In this document: one piece after another, positions 11,075 to 23,723 of the stretch
Numbering within the stretch: the first letter of the stretch is position 1
Layout: the number at the start of each line of letters is the position of its first letter
DNA from: Rutidosis leptorrhynchoides
Taxonomy: Eukaryota; Streptophyta; Magnoliopsida; Asterales; Asteraceae
DNA: 64,000 nucleotides
Direction: 5' to 3'
NCBI RefSeq assembly: GCF_046630445.1
Contig: NC_092333.1
Span: forward strand, 98,058,001 to 98,122,000
The notes under the pieces: generated by a model
What the model saw: the letters and a program-made list of their open reading frames with translations, nothing else
What the model was told of the DNA's origin: nothing
Database searches by the model: none
Translations under genes and position numbers: made by a program

Positions 11075-12330
11075 TTACGGAAAACGTAATAAACAGATCC
11101 GAAGATTAACAAGTAGACCAGTTACAATAAGAGATCTAAACCTCGTCCAACAAACGGCACACAAACTACATTCCTAAATTAAAGTTCCAGCCAATAGGGT
11201 GGGGTACAATTGACAAGGAAAGCAATAACATGTCGAACCGCTAACATTGGTAAAATGTAAGTATCAGATGCACTAAAAAGCAGTAAACAATAAAAATACG
11301 ATAAACAACGACAACGTTCAAGAGAACGTCGACAGCCATCGAACAACAATAAGTACACCAACAACATCTCCCGAACCGTCACAAGATGAATCCAAACTGC
11401 AAAAAATCGATTCCACCTCTAGATTTAGAACCAGATCTCCAACAAAAAGATCCTCGTATGGTCATATCTGAAGGCACCCCCGAAAAGGAAAGGATCCAAC
11501 ATACAAATCCACAACACCAAATAACCCAACCTCATGACCGAACCCACACCAACCACCACCTCCCCCGATCGATCTCCTCGCACCTACCATTTTTCGGCCG
11601 TCAACTGTGGTTGTCACCAACAGGGTGAAAAGACCACGACTACCACCAGAGAACAAACAGACCAAAACCGACATCCTCCGATGACCTCCGATGGCCAACA
11701 CCAACAGGGTGGTGGGCCACAAAACAACGCCGGTGCACACACACATCGCAACCACCTTTTAACTTGCTGCCATAGATCCCCCAACAGGGTTGTGGAGCAC
11801 TACAACTACCAAAAATTAAAGACGATAGGACATAAAACAAGCATCCTCCAGTGGCCACCACCATCGGGGTGGTGGGCCACCAGGTAACGTCGCCACGTAT
11901 GGAACATGGAAAGAGAACCAAAGAAAGAAAAGCAGCAGCAAAGAGCTTCCAAACACCACAATCAACTGGTGGCCACAACTAATAGGGTGGTGAACCACCA
12001 ACTACCGCCGAAAAAGATAAACACCTTCGAGATTCGGTGCCGAAAAGGGTTACACACGCTACCAGAAAGTGAAAACAGAAAATAAACGGCCAACCACCGG
12101 CAAAATGCCGGTGATTGGAGAAGGAACAACCACCAGAAGCTACAAAGCGACAATGGTGATTCACGATGAGAAGGAGAAGGTTAAAACGACAGTGAACATC
12201 AAGAAGATAGGGAGGCGTTTGCAAGGAGAAATTTGGGGTTTGAATATGGCAAATTAGTGAGTAATGGCAGCCGGAAGGAAGGATGAAGATGACGAGGGTG
12301 TGACTGCCTTAAAAGATAGGTGAATGAGAG
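11075..12330 (-). repeat. Unclassified repeat with GGGTGGTG-type internal units
   Basis: Read on the minus strand this looks like a retrotransposed non-coding sequence: UTR-like text (many TTGTTG and GGTGGT blocks) ending in an A-rich tail, CCGTAAAAAATAAAAAC, at about 11075. At least five degenerate copies of a motif read on the plus strand as CCAACAGGGTGGTGGGCCAC lie about 80-100 bp apart between 11605 and 12000. Long open frames on either strand here are low-complexity and not homologous to anything I recognise. A LINE or other non-LTR leader is possible, but no reverse transcriptase is seen and no target duplication was found. Confidence 0.35.
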
Positions 12331-12775
12331 AATATTTTCGGTTATACATATAGTAAAAATACTCGCTCTCTTTGATAATCTAAAGATAAAAAATCTTCTC
12401 GGTTTATAAAATTTCTATATATCCACCTAAAACATTGACCTAGCGGTATCGAATGAACTCCTCGTACTAAGAGATACAGCTACACGTATTTGTATATATT
12501 CATGTAAGGTGTCTGATTGCCTTAATAAATACTCATATATCCAAAAATCAAGCAAACATAAAATAATCAGAACAACAATCAAAATTTTCATTCTCTTTTC
12601 TATACAATACAATCCTTCTCCATTTCCTTTCCTTTTTTTTTTTCTCCCTAGTTTATCAACAAACTATACATTAGTATATAATTCCCTCTAACCTATTCAC
12701 CAAAAACTTTAATTTCTAATAACTAATATAAAGTACAACAATTACCATACTTATTTAATTATTATTTAATTATCA

Positions 12776-13273
12776 TTATAGGCTACTAACCAACAATGAG
12801 TCGCCATAATAATCAGCAATCCCTGAAGCCGCCCATAACCTTTCATTAAACGTATCTTGTAAATCATCCGATATAAACGGCGTACGGCATAACGGACATG
12901 TCTTTTGATCATGATCCATCCAACGGTCCAAACAACACTTATGAAATATATGCCGACAGTTTGTCAGCCTTCGGATCTCATCACCCGCTTCAAACTCATA
13001 CAAACAAACCGCACAGCTCTCAGGCGGGTCAACCAGATCCGAAAATTTCACCACGGGTAAAAGCTCACGTATCAAATCCGCAGATACCGAATGGAACGTT
13101 GTCACCGATTCGGGTCGGGTCGGGTCATGTGAAAATTCGGGTTCAAGGAAATCGTTGAGGCCCGCGAAGCGAAATATGAAGGACATGAATTTACGAATGA
13201 AACCCAGAAATGATAGGAATTGAAGAAGAAGTTTTGGGAGAAATAAATCGGTGTAACCAACTGGGAATCCCAT
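12776..13273 (-). CDS. RING-H2 finger E3 ubiquitin ligase (BRH1/RHA-like)
   Basis: A complete single-exon ORF of 165 residues with the N-terminus MGFPVGYTDLFLPKLLLQ seen in brassinosteroid-responsive RING-H2 (BRH1) proteins. Residues about 8-40 are strongly hydrophobic and probably a membrane anchor. The RING-H2 domain is complete: Cys87, Cys90, Cys106, His108, His111, Cys114, Cys126 and Cys129, with spacing typical of RING-H2. Proteins of this family act as E3 ligases that recruit an E2 and ubiquitinate membrane-proximal or stress- and hormone-related substrates. The substrate cannot be read from sequence. It is the only intact host gene I can support in the window and has no coding neighbours. 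Length is normal for the family. A TATA box lies about 97 bp upstream of the ATG. Confidence 0.92.
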   Translation of the reverse strand: MGFPVGYTDLFLPKLLLQFLSFLGFIRKFMSFIFRFAGLNDFLEPEFSHDPTRPESVTTFHSVSADLIRELLPVVKFSDLVDPPESCAVCLYEFEAGDEIRRLTNCRHIFHKCCLDRWMDHDQKTCPLCRTPFISDDLQDTFNERLWAASGIADYYGDSLLVSSL

Positions 13274-13369
13274 AATTTGTTTTGAATTAGAAATTATTTG
13301 ATTGAACGTATGAGATTTGTGGTGGGTTAGATATGGATATTGGAAGGTGGTTAGATTTATGGTGGTGTG

Positions 13370-13377
13370 TATTTATA
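13370..13377 (-). promoter_or_regulatory. Probable TATA box of the RING-H2 gene
   Basis: The minus strand reads TATAAATA about 97 bp upstream of the ATG at 13273, a usual plant TATA-to-ATG distance. No other element was assigned. Confidence 0.5.
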
Positions 13378-13621
13378 TTTGAAAAGGAGAGAGTGAAATT
13401 GAAAATATAGAAAGTGGAGGGGGTTTAAATGTAAGTTTGATGAGAGAATGAGAATTATTGAGGGTTAATCATGATTGTTATATGCCAAACTACTTTTAAC
13501 TATTAACTATCAAAATCAAAATTAAAAAATCATGTGACCTTGGAAAAGGGTAAATGAAAAGGTACATTGTATTTGTTAAAATCGACAAGTAGAAATTAAA
13601 TAGGCTTAACCAAATTTTCAT

Positions 13622-13915
13622 ACCAGAAAAAAAAAAAACAGCGGATAAAAGTCACTTAAAGACTTCGAACTTGATGTTGGAATTTACCCACTGATCATTT
13701 TGTGATATGAATATTAGCATCTCATTAGAAAACCTCCACGACAAATCCAGATGGCATCGTTTGTGGTAAAAGTCTTTCAGGTGAGGTTCGAACGCAATAC
13801 GTCTGCAACTTCCAAGGCATGAAATGGGAGGGTAATACCAAGGAAAATATTTTACAACTAATAAGGATCGAGACTCTGATATCCCTTTTAAGAAGTCAGG
13901 TAATCACTAATACAC
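13622..13915 (-). mobile_element. SINE, same family as the copy at 5.66 kb
   Basis: Minus-strand sequence from about 13915 matches the SINE at 5655-5963 in order: ACCTGACTTC, AAAATATTTTCCTTGG, CTCCCATTTCAT, GCGTTCGAACCTCAC, GGATTTGTCGTGG and CAGTGGGTAAATTCC. It ends in a T-rich run at about 13635. The head's B box is degenerate. Exact ends are uncertain. Confidence 0.6.
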
Positions 13916-15161
13916 CAACACTTTGATTTTATTTTTGAATTTCTTTATATATAGTAACCCTCCGTCCCATATTAATTGTCCTGTAAGACCCGAATATTTA
14001 TTGTACGAAAGTGTAATTATGCTACATAGAGTGCAGGAAGCATTGTGTAATTAAACAAAGTTCAGATTCTGCCTAGACATGGGTGCGCGCAGCGCACATG
14101 CCCAGCGACAGAATTCTGCCTTTTTCTATTTTAAGTTTAATGAAAGGCTTTTTGGTCTTTTCACTTAAGGTCGGATCTCAGGGCTTATCAGCTGGTTTGG
14201 ATCCACTTTTGGATCATTTTCACATCCATTCATCACTCTCAAGTATCTTAGAGAGAGAGGGAGAATTCTAGTGAGAGAATTGGGGTTTTGGAGAGGAAGG
14301 AGCTTGAATTGATCAAAGTCTCGGGTTTTAAAGTTGTTCACCTCGTTCCTAGCTTCGTTTTGGTTGTTGTGGTAAGTTCTAACTCCGAATTTCATTGTTT
14401 GATTTTGATATTCAAGTTAGGATTTGAACTTAAATTGTTGATAAACCCATTTAAACTCATGAAGTGAGTTTAGTGTTGCTTGTAATCGGGTTTATTGTTA
14501 TTATTGGTGGATTTCGGGTTGGTGAACAAATTGGTTATGATTAGGACTTGTAATTGGGTTTAATCACTAGGTTTGGTGATTATGGAAATATTGGAACCCT
14601 TTTTGTGTGTTTGAAAGACTAATTTTGGAATTGAGTCAAAATTAGGGTTTTTGGGTGAATTTGAGATTGATAAGTGTTTAACACTTATGATTGGGTTAAA
14701 TTGGCATATTAGGATCATTGTCACTAGTGTTAGTGATTATTGGTTAGTTTGGACGCGTTGTGTTTATGAGTGCGATTGGTCGAATTTGCACTAAGTGTCG
14801 AATTGAGTTGGTTGTAAATCCACTCTAAGTGTGTTGTTGTATTTGTGATGAATTGATTAGGTATTTTCCATTGACGTGTTGCGGATTACTTGGAAGTATT
14901 TCATCAAGGCGACAAGGTGAGTGTTAATATCCTATGTGCATATGTATGTGTAGGATGGGTGCGGGTCGGGTGAAGTGGTTCTCGGTTATAGAGCTCACTT
15001 CACATATAGGTGGATTTTTATGGACTTGTGTAATAGGTCCAATTGGCACGATTGTGCGTTTTGGTTGACCACCGTTGGCGAGTTGCACACTTGTGTGTAC
15101 GATATCACATGGATTGTGATTTGGAGTTATAACCCAGACGGCGTGGGTTATGGAGTGGGAA

Positions 15162-15383
15162 ATGAATATCGGTTGCTCGTATTCATAATATTTTGGGTAG
15201 TGAATCTCGGGTAGTGCGGATTCATGATGACTCGGGTTGTTCGGTCATCTTATGATGAGGTAGTGAATCTCGGGTTGTGCGAATTCACTAAGGCTCGGGT
15301 AGTTCGGCCAACCTCGGTTGTTGAATTGGTGAAGAAGTGAATATCGGGTTGTGCGAATTCACTAAGGCTCGGGTTGTTCGGCC
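15162..15383 (+). repeat. Array of hairpins with conserved TCGGGTTGTTCG-type loop (5' LTR)
   Basis: Seven short inverted repeats share a loop close to TCGGGT(T/A)GT(T/G)CG but have different stems: ATGAATA/TATTCAT (15162-15186), TGAATC/GATTCA (15201-15224), GATGAC/GTCATC (15226-15249), GTGAAT/ATTCAC (15263-15288), GGC/GCC (15292-15309), AGTGAAT/ATTCACT (15336-15363) and GGC/GCC (15366-15383). The same array is in the 3' LTR near 21184-21410. Confidence 0.8.
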
Positions 15384-15690
15384 AATCTTCATTGTGGTGT
15401 TTGGTATTCGGTACTGGGTTAAGGGGTTAACCTTATTCGTTTATATATTGTTATATATATATATTGTTTTATTGTCGTGATGTTGCTAACCCTCCGGGTG
15501 TAGCTTCTTGGCGTTGTTCACATCGTCGTTGGTGAACTTATGTTTGTTGATGCATATTTAGCTTGTTGCTTAGTGATCGTACGGTATGCTTAGATTAGCT
15601 TGCCTTATTGCATGGATGCTCCGGTATGCGGTATTTGAATATTTGTGGCGTGTCCATTTTATGCATATATATGTATGTAGTATATTTTCA

Positions 15691-15735
15691 CTCACTAAGC
15701 GTTAGCTTACCCTCTCGTTGTTTGCATTTTTATAG
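15691..15735 (+). promoter_or_regulatory. Hairpin and 3' splice-site-like cassette in 5' LTR of B
   Basis: CTCAC (15691-15695) is followed by the stem TAAGC (15696-15700), loop GTTA, stem GCTTA (15705-15709), then 26 nt ending in TTTTTATAG at 15735. The 3' LTR copy (21813-21857) has loop ATTA with the stem unchanged. The same order and spacing is found in the other LTR families in this window. Confidence 0.65.
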
Positions 15736-16197
15736 ATTGCATGGATGCGGTGGCTCGGGTAAGTGGGAACTAGTGGACTCGCATAGTTGCTTTAGAAGAT
15801 CTTGCTTTTGGATTGATTAGGATTGGGTAGCGTATCCCCAATCGCCATGCTCGGTCTTTATTTTGTGTTAAAAATCATGTGGTCGAAAACTTGTATTTTG
15901 TACGAAAGTCGTAAAACGGCCGATGTGGGCCCGGTCTCGTAAAACTTATTTTATTATTGGAACGTGTTAGTTTTAACTAATGTAAATTGTTGTGAAGAGC
16001 GTTTGGTCTAAAAGTGTCGGGAAGCAAGAGATCTTTTTGCGAAAATTGGAAAAAGTGGACAGCGGGCTGCCAGGCCCTGTGCGCGCCGCGCACAGGTGTG
16101 GGTGCGCGCCACGCACCCCATCTGGACAGCTCTGTTCAGTTTTAATTTTTTTTTATTTCCGCGTTTTTGGTTGGTTAACGGGTTGGGTTGTTACAAG

Positions 16198-16209
16198 TGG
16201 TATCAGAGC
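16198..16209 (+). other. Primer-binding site of element B
   Basis: TGGTATCAGAGC, an exact match to the plant initiator-Met tRNA 3' end complement, two bases after the LTR edge. Confidence 0.92.
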
Positions 16210-16634
16210 ATGGTCTAAGGGATTTAGGTGACTTGAGATAGGTGCCTAGACTTAGACTTTTGTGTGTGCTTAATTTGTTGCGGGACTTGTAGGATTACGG
16301 GTCGGAATGGGTTATAGTTAGTGCCTTGTTTGTAGGTGGACTAACGTTTATATTAGTAATGCGGATATTATTAATATATTATTGTGTTGTGGTGTAATTC
16401 TCGCGTGTGTTTATATCGCGTAGAATTTTGTTTGAGTTTGTTTATATCATCGAGCGAAGCGGTCGTTGTACTAACGAGTTGATACGGCGTGTGTGCGTAA
16501 TAAGGACTTGCAAACCTTATTACGGGTGCAAATCGTGTCAAACAAGTGATGTACGACGAGGGTTTAGCAAGATGGGGCGGTGTGGTGCGTATGGTTTTAT
16601 ACGTTCATGGACTAATCGTTTTGCATTCTTTAGA

Positions 16635-17576
16635 ATGGCGACGCGAAACGAGATCGAGAAGAATGACGAGGAGTTTAATACTAGAGTTGCGGCCGCCGTT
16701 GCGGAGCAAATGGGTGCGTTGGAAGAAAGAATGGATAGGAGGTATTCCCAATTTCGGAGTAGCTGCGAAATGGAGCGTTGTCTTAAGAGCTTCATGAGGA
16801 CTAAACCTCCGATGTACGATGGGAAACCAGATCCCTTGGTAAGCACCACTTGGATCTCGGATGTCGAAGGGTGTTTTCGCACGATTGAATGTCCTCCCGA
16901 GAAGAGGACAAGGCTCGCTACTAGTTTGTTGCGGGGTAGAGCAAAGGATTGGTTGAATGGTAAGATTGATCTTGTCGGTGGTGAACTGTTTATGGTGTTA
17001 TCATGGGACGAGTTTAAGAGGGAATTCTTCAAGGAGTTCCGAACTTTAGCCGATTTGTCGGAAATGCGGAATGAGTTGCGAAATTTGCAACAAGGGTCGA
17101 TGGACTTGAATACTCTAAAGACGACCTTTATGTCGAAGGCTCGTTTTTGCCCGGAGTATATTGGGAATGATTGGATGTTGATGGAAGATTTCTATCGGAC
17201 TTTGAATGATGATTTGCAGGGCAAAATCAGCATTGGCCAAGTGAACTCGTTTGCGGTGTTATTTAACATGGCTAGGGGTTTCGAATCACATTCGCGATCG
17301 AAAGCTAGGGAGCTCTCAAGTAAAAGAAGGGTTGATTCGTATGGTGCTCCAAGTAAGAAAACTAAGGGCGCAGGTGCGAGTATGGGTAATGCGGAGAAAG
17401 GTTCGACGAGTTCTCGTGCGCCTAGATGTTTCAATTGTGGTGTTAGGGGCCACAAGTTGTGGGAATGCACAATGCCGAAGAGTGATGACGGAATGTGCTA
17501 CTATTGTCATAAAGAGGGACATCGCAAGCCGGATTGTCCCGAGTTGGCGGCGGCGAATGCCGCAAGGAGAAGTTAA
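16635..17576 (+). CDS. gag: Gag protein of element B (Ty3/gypsy type)
   Basis: The frame is open further upstream, but I place the start at the ATG at 16635 (MATRNEIEKNDEEF), which begins the gag-like part. The protein is 313 residues. Its first two thirds match the retrotransposon gag (capsid) domain: PPMYDGKPDPLVSTTWISD, LATSLLRGRAKDWLNG, and SWDEFKREFFKEF followed by a helical stretch. A basic linker follows, then two CCHC zinc knuckles, CFNCGVRGHKLWEC and CYYCHKEGHRKPDC, for RNA binding and packaging. The frame is intact to the stop at 17574-17576. No protease or pol follows in frame or by shifting. The protein should form virus-like particles around the element RNA in the cytoplasm, with enzymes supplied by a related full element. 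Confidence 0.9.
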   Translation: MATRNEIEKNDEEFNTRVAAAVAEQMGALEERMDRRYSQFRSSCEMERCLKSFMRTKPPMYDGKPDPLVSTTWISDVEGCFRTIECPPEKRTRLATSLLRGRAKDWLNGKIDLVGGELFMVLSWDEFKREFFKEFRTLADLSEMRNELRNLQQGSMDLNTLKTTFMSKARFCPEYIGNDWMLMEDFYRTLNDDLQGKISIGQVNSFAVLFNMARGFESHSRSKARELSSKRRVDSYGAPSKKTKGAGASMGNAEKGSTSSRAPRCFNCGVRGHKLWECTMPKSDDGMCYYCHKEGHRKPDCPELAAANAARRS

Positions 17577-18679
17577 GGTACGTTTCGTTTTAATAAATAT
17601 GCCCTTTGAATATTTATTTATGTGTCGATGCATTCGGGTTTGTGGGTTGCATAGTGTTTTGCATGTTATTGATATGGGTGACGTTCCTAATGGAAGTACC
17701 CTATGGTGACGTTTGATTGTCGGGCGAAGGGCGTAAGACTTGGTGCAACCAAACATTCCTTAGTATTTGGGAAACGTTTCTACCAAACCATGGAAATGGG
17801 TTTTGGTGTTCGGTCGTTAAGTGCGTGTTCGCTTTCATGTTGAAGTTGAGGAACCATGAGGTTCGTCGGGTGGATTGAAACTCTTGAAATCGAGTGTTGA
17901 TCTCGATGCATGTTGGTAAAGGAGTCTACGTGACGCGACATTAGGTGCCTTTTTATACCTACTAGCGTGGTGTTCGACTCCGATTGTGTTGCGGTTACAT
18001 TGTACTTAGGGTACCGAAGTGAAACCCTTAGGTTCATGAGCGATCGGGTGAAATTCGACAAACTAAAGCAATTGGATGATTGCGAGTGTATAGTTCGTGT
18101 AATTTGTGGTACACTTTTTGTTCGAAGTGTTTAAGGATAGGTTAGGATCCTTGGTATGCTCAAAATTGAAGCAAGACGTGGTGATGGGTCGTGTGAACCC
18201 AATTATTGGTAAAGTCTACCTTTGGTAGCATTGTGCGGGTGTACGAGATGCGGTTATGGAACGTAGTTCCAAGTGGGGGAGTTACACTCCCGCACGAGGA
18301 GGTTTTAGTGTGAGATTTCGGACAATGCTTTTGGTAGATCCGAAACTTGTGTTGGGACCTAGTTTTGGTCGATTTGTGGTAGAGTACAATTTCGGTGAAT
18401 TGTACTTCTGATTTTAGATTTGAAATTATCACCGAGGTGATAATGTGGAAATCTCGTTGAGAGATAATAGACGTGTTTGGCGAGCAAGGTGAAGTCCCTC
18501 GGTTAGGGGATGTGCGTGGTGGATTCTCTTGTAGAGAATTATTGTTTTGTGCCTATGTTAGATATAGGTGGTTCTCGCTCGATTGTGTGGATGGTTAGTG
18601 GTATCTGTTAGGGTTCACTATAGTGTAGCAGAGCGCGATGTTGCACTACTCGTTATTTGAGGCCAAAAGTGCATATGAG

Positions 18680-18832
18680 ATTGGTGAAGCATGACCTTCG
18701 GGGTCCGCTGACTTTATCATGGTATTGTTGATTGGTGAAGCATGACCTTCGGGGTCCGCTGACTTCATCATGGTATTGTTGATTTGTGGAGCATGACCTT
18801 CGGGGTCCGCTGACTTCATCATGGGAGTAGTG
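18680..18832 (+). repeat. Three tandem 51-bp repeats
   Basis: Units start at 18680, 18731 and 18782, each containing AGCATGACCTTCGGGGTCCG, then CTGACTT and ATCATGG. The core GACCTTCGGGGTC is itself an inverted repeat (GACC..GGTC). Units 1 and 2 differ at one visible base. Confidence 0.9.
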
Positions 18833-18919
18833 TTATATCGGCATGGTATAACATTATCGGGAAATGCGAGTACCGGTGGGAAATGCGAGTACCATTCCTT
18901 GCGTGTTGTGTTGTGGGAC

Positions 18920-19236
18920 GTGAATATCGGGTTGTTCGTATTCACAATATTTCGGGTAGTACGATTGTCCCTGTTGGTTGGACTCATAGTTTGAGGTAGT
19001 GAATGTCGGGTAGTTCGGATTCACTAAGGCTCGGGTTGTACGGCCATCCTCGGTTATACTATGTGGCGTAGGTAGTGAATATCGGTTTGCGCATATTCAC
19101 GATGACTCGGGTTGTGCGGTCATTTCGTTGTGGGATATATGGATTGGGTTGGTGAATTTCGGGTTGTGCGAATTCACTAAGGTTCGGGTTGTTTCGACCA
19201 TCCTCCATATGTGTTTAGGCTCGGGTTGTTTCGGCC
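18920..19236 (+). repeat. Second array of conserved-loop hairpins, internal region of B
   Basis: Hairpins with the same loop type as in the LTR: GTGAATA/TATTCAC (18920-18945), GTGAAT/ATTCAC (18999-19024), GGC/GCC (19028-19045), GTGAATAT/ATATTCAC (19075-19100), ATGAC/GTCAT (19102-19123), GTGAATT/AATTCAC (19152-19177), GGT/ACC (19181-19199) and GGC/GCC (19218-19236). Stem bases change on both sides together. Confidence 0.8.
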
Positions 19237-19984
19237 ATGTTGTGTTGTGAACTATTGGTTGCTTATACACCAATGGTGGGGTCGCGAGGACCATGTCATG
19301 TGATTAGTGATGCGATAGCCGTGTTTCGCTCACATGTTGTTACGGGTGTGACAATAGTCGATTTTGTACACCTTGGGATTTGCGTTGCCATAGTCGTTTG
19401 GGGCACTTTCGGTTTTAGCCGTTTGTTTATGATGTTACGATAGTTGCGTATTGGTCGTACTGCGCACTACAAGGGATGTTATGTGGTAAGCGTATCCGTA
19501 AGGATTCGTTTGGTTCGGTATTCATCATTCCGGGTTGTTGACCTTAGGTTGAGACTTGGTTGTTTTTAGCATTGTACTCGGTAAGGGTACGCTAAGGGAT
19601 TGATATCTCGGTAAGAGATTGATTGAGTTTTTCCCGGTGTGAGGGATTGAGCAAGTTTTAATGCTCGGATTTGCGGATTTGTTAAATCACGGATGACGAT
19701 TTAGTGTTAAGGGCGGTCCCTTGGGGAGGATTGCCTAGAGAAATTGGAAGGAAACATGATGTTTCCACGAATGTTAAGCGATTGTAGTAGTTTTCAGATT
19801 TCGTGTGCATTGCATGTCTCGAAATGCGTGTACGTGTGTAATTGGTAAGTGGTTTAATCTCTGAGTTTATGATAATTGTGGTAGAGGTTGGTTTGGAACG
19901 TATGTTTGAGGACCGTAGAATGTGGTCCGTTTGGTTAAGTGACGAGGATCACGGGGACGTGATCGATTCTAAGTGGGGGAGAGT

Positions 19985-22316
<2,332 letters not shown>

Positions 22317-22321
22317 TGTCC

Positions 22322-23284
22322 TCAGACAAAAAACAAACAGTTTAAGGAGTTATTTGTTATTCTTTCTGCAAACCTTATTATGTCTGTATACGCACCCACA
22401 TACGTTTTTACTGCCGACAGTTTGTTTTTCTGAAAATATAAGATAAAATAATGTCTTATTAAGTATACAGTTTTGCAGACTTATAAATATACTTCTAAGT
22501 GTTGCAAACGAATTAAGCTATTATGCAGATATAAAAACAAACAGACTTCATTATTCAGCATATATGCAGACCTTTAAACCAAATTTTTTTATAGACATAG
22601 TCCGCAGATCTTCAGACAAAAACATATTATAAAACAAACAGCACCCAAGTAAATGTCATAAAATTAATGAACTTTCTGTTTATTTTCTCGTTTTACTCTT
22701 ACTTTGTTTTTCCTTTTATCTTATCAACATACATTAAGAGCATAAATTTGTAATCTACTAGAAATCTATAATGATAAATTTGTAAACTACTAAAATTACC
22801 CATAAATTACTAACTGTACGTATAATGCAATAAAACACAATTCGAATCACTACTCATTTTGGATGGGACACCTTGACTATGTGTTCGTTTTGGAAACTTA
22901 CCAAACTTACTCCGAAAGAGTCAGATGTCGGAAACTTACTTCGATCGGGTCCTCCACACATGTGACAGGAGCGACCATCATTCTACTGCCACAAGGGTTG
23001 TAAATTTTTGTCGTCAGTGGGGATCAAACATGCACCTAGTTTATGTTCAAACTTTCACTTGGCGGATTACAGCCTCAAAGGTACAGAGTACCAGTGAACT
23101 ATTGCTACACTTGTTATATGCATATAAGGTAGGGCAATGCATTGTGGCTAAATTTTAAAATACTCTTACATTGTTTTTTTATTATTATTATTTTCTTTTC
23201 TAATGATGTTTGATTGTCTATTTGTATTTGTTTAATTAGTTATAAACAAAGTGGTAGGTTAAAAAAACAAAAAAATTCGTCTAA
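22322..23284. other. Intergenic, AT-rich, no supported gene
   Basis: Continues the insertion target of element B. Repeated motifs ACAAACAG and GCAGAC are scattered in 22322-22650 and suggest an old MITE, but I could not define its ends. No coding frame is supported. Confidence 0.4.
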
Positions 23285-23300
23285 CAAATTGGTACTCATG

Positions 23301-23619
23301 TTTTTTTTTAGACAGTGATTGGGTTCACTCGAGGGGGACTAAACTACCTGTTGCGATCATCTCCCGTTTCGACTATGCCGATGCAGCGATAATAACGCCG
23401 CCCCCATCGCTGCCCGGGAGGAAACCTTGAAACCGATCCAAGGGCACGACCAAGTAAAACCCCCTCCCCTTAACCCCCTAACGATATGGAAAATGTGTCA
23501 TGGGTGGATACTTCATGGGAGGGATGAAATTGTGTTTTTAATATGTAGCAAACGGGGGTCGAACTCCCGACCTCCCCTAAAAGAGGCAGACCACCAACCG
23601 CTGGACTAAATCACAACTT
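23301..23619 (-). mobile_element. Full-length tRNA-derived SINE
   Basis: Flanked by a 16-bp direct repeat with one mismatch, CAAATTGGTACTCATG (23285-23300) and CAAATTGATACTCATG (23620-23635). On the minus strand the head has an A-box-like TTTAGTCCAGCGGTTGG and a B-box GGGAGTTCGACCCCC. The body ends CACTGTCTAAAAAAAAA. Its 3' half is shared with the truncated SINE at 46600-46733. Confidence 0.9.
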
Positions 23620-23654
23620 CAAATTGATACTCATGCTGTTGTTAGTTACTCCAA

Positions 23655-23656
<2 letters not shown>

Positions 23657-23719
<63 letters not shown>
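23657..23719. repeat. (TA)n microsatellite
   Basis: Nearly pure TA/AT repeat directly left of the palindromic MITE at 23720. Confidence 0.9.

Positions 23720-23723
<4 letters not shown>

Larger units (their letters stand above)
13982..16195 (+). mobile_element. 5' LTR of element B (2.2 kb)
   Basis: Begins TGTAAGACCCGAATA and ends GGGTTGTTACA. It contains GC palindromes near both ends (GTGCGCGCAGCGCAC at 14083; GTGCGCGCCGCGCAC at 16079). Splice-donor-like sites lie at 14372 (TG|GTAAGT) and 14917 (AAG|GTGAGT). A hairpin array occupies 15162-15383, and the YTCAC-hairpin-AG cassette lies at 15691-15735. It directly precedes the primer site at 16198. Confidence 0.9.
17577..19984 (+). other. Long non-coding internal region of element B
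   Basis: 2.4 kb between gag and the 3' LTR with no recognisable pol. Minus-strand open frames here are repeat by-products. It contains three tandem 51-bp repeats (18680-18832) and a second set of TCGGGTTG-loop hairpins (18920-19236). The last bases before the LTR, AAGTGGGGGAGAGT (19971-19984), are a good polypurine tract. Confidence 0.75.

Noticed and set aside
11386..12257. Several 60-117 codon frames as host genes
   Set aside because: Overlapping frames on both strands over one degenerate repeat, low-complexity composition and no homology that I recognise.
18646..18987. Minus-strand ORF with repeated Asp-Pro-Glu-Gly-His
   Set aside because: Antisense reading of the three 51-bp DNA repeats in the non-coding region of element B.
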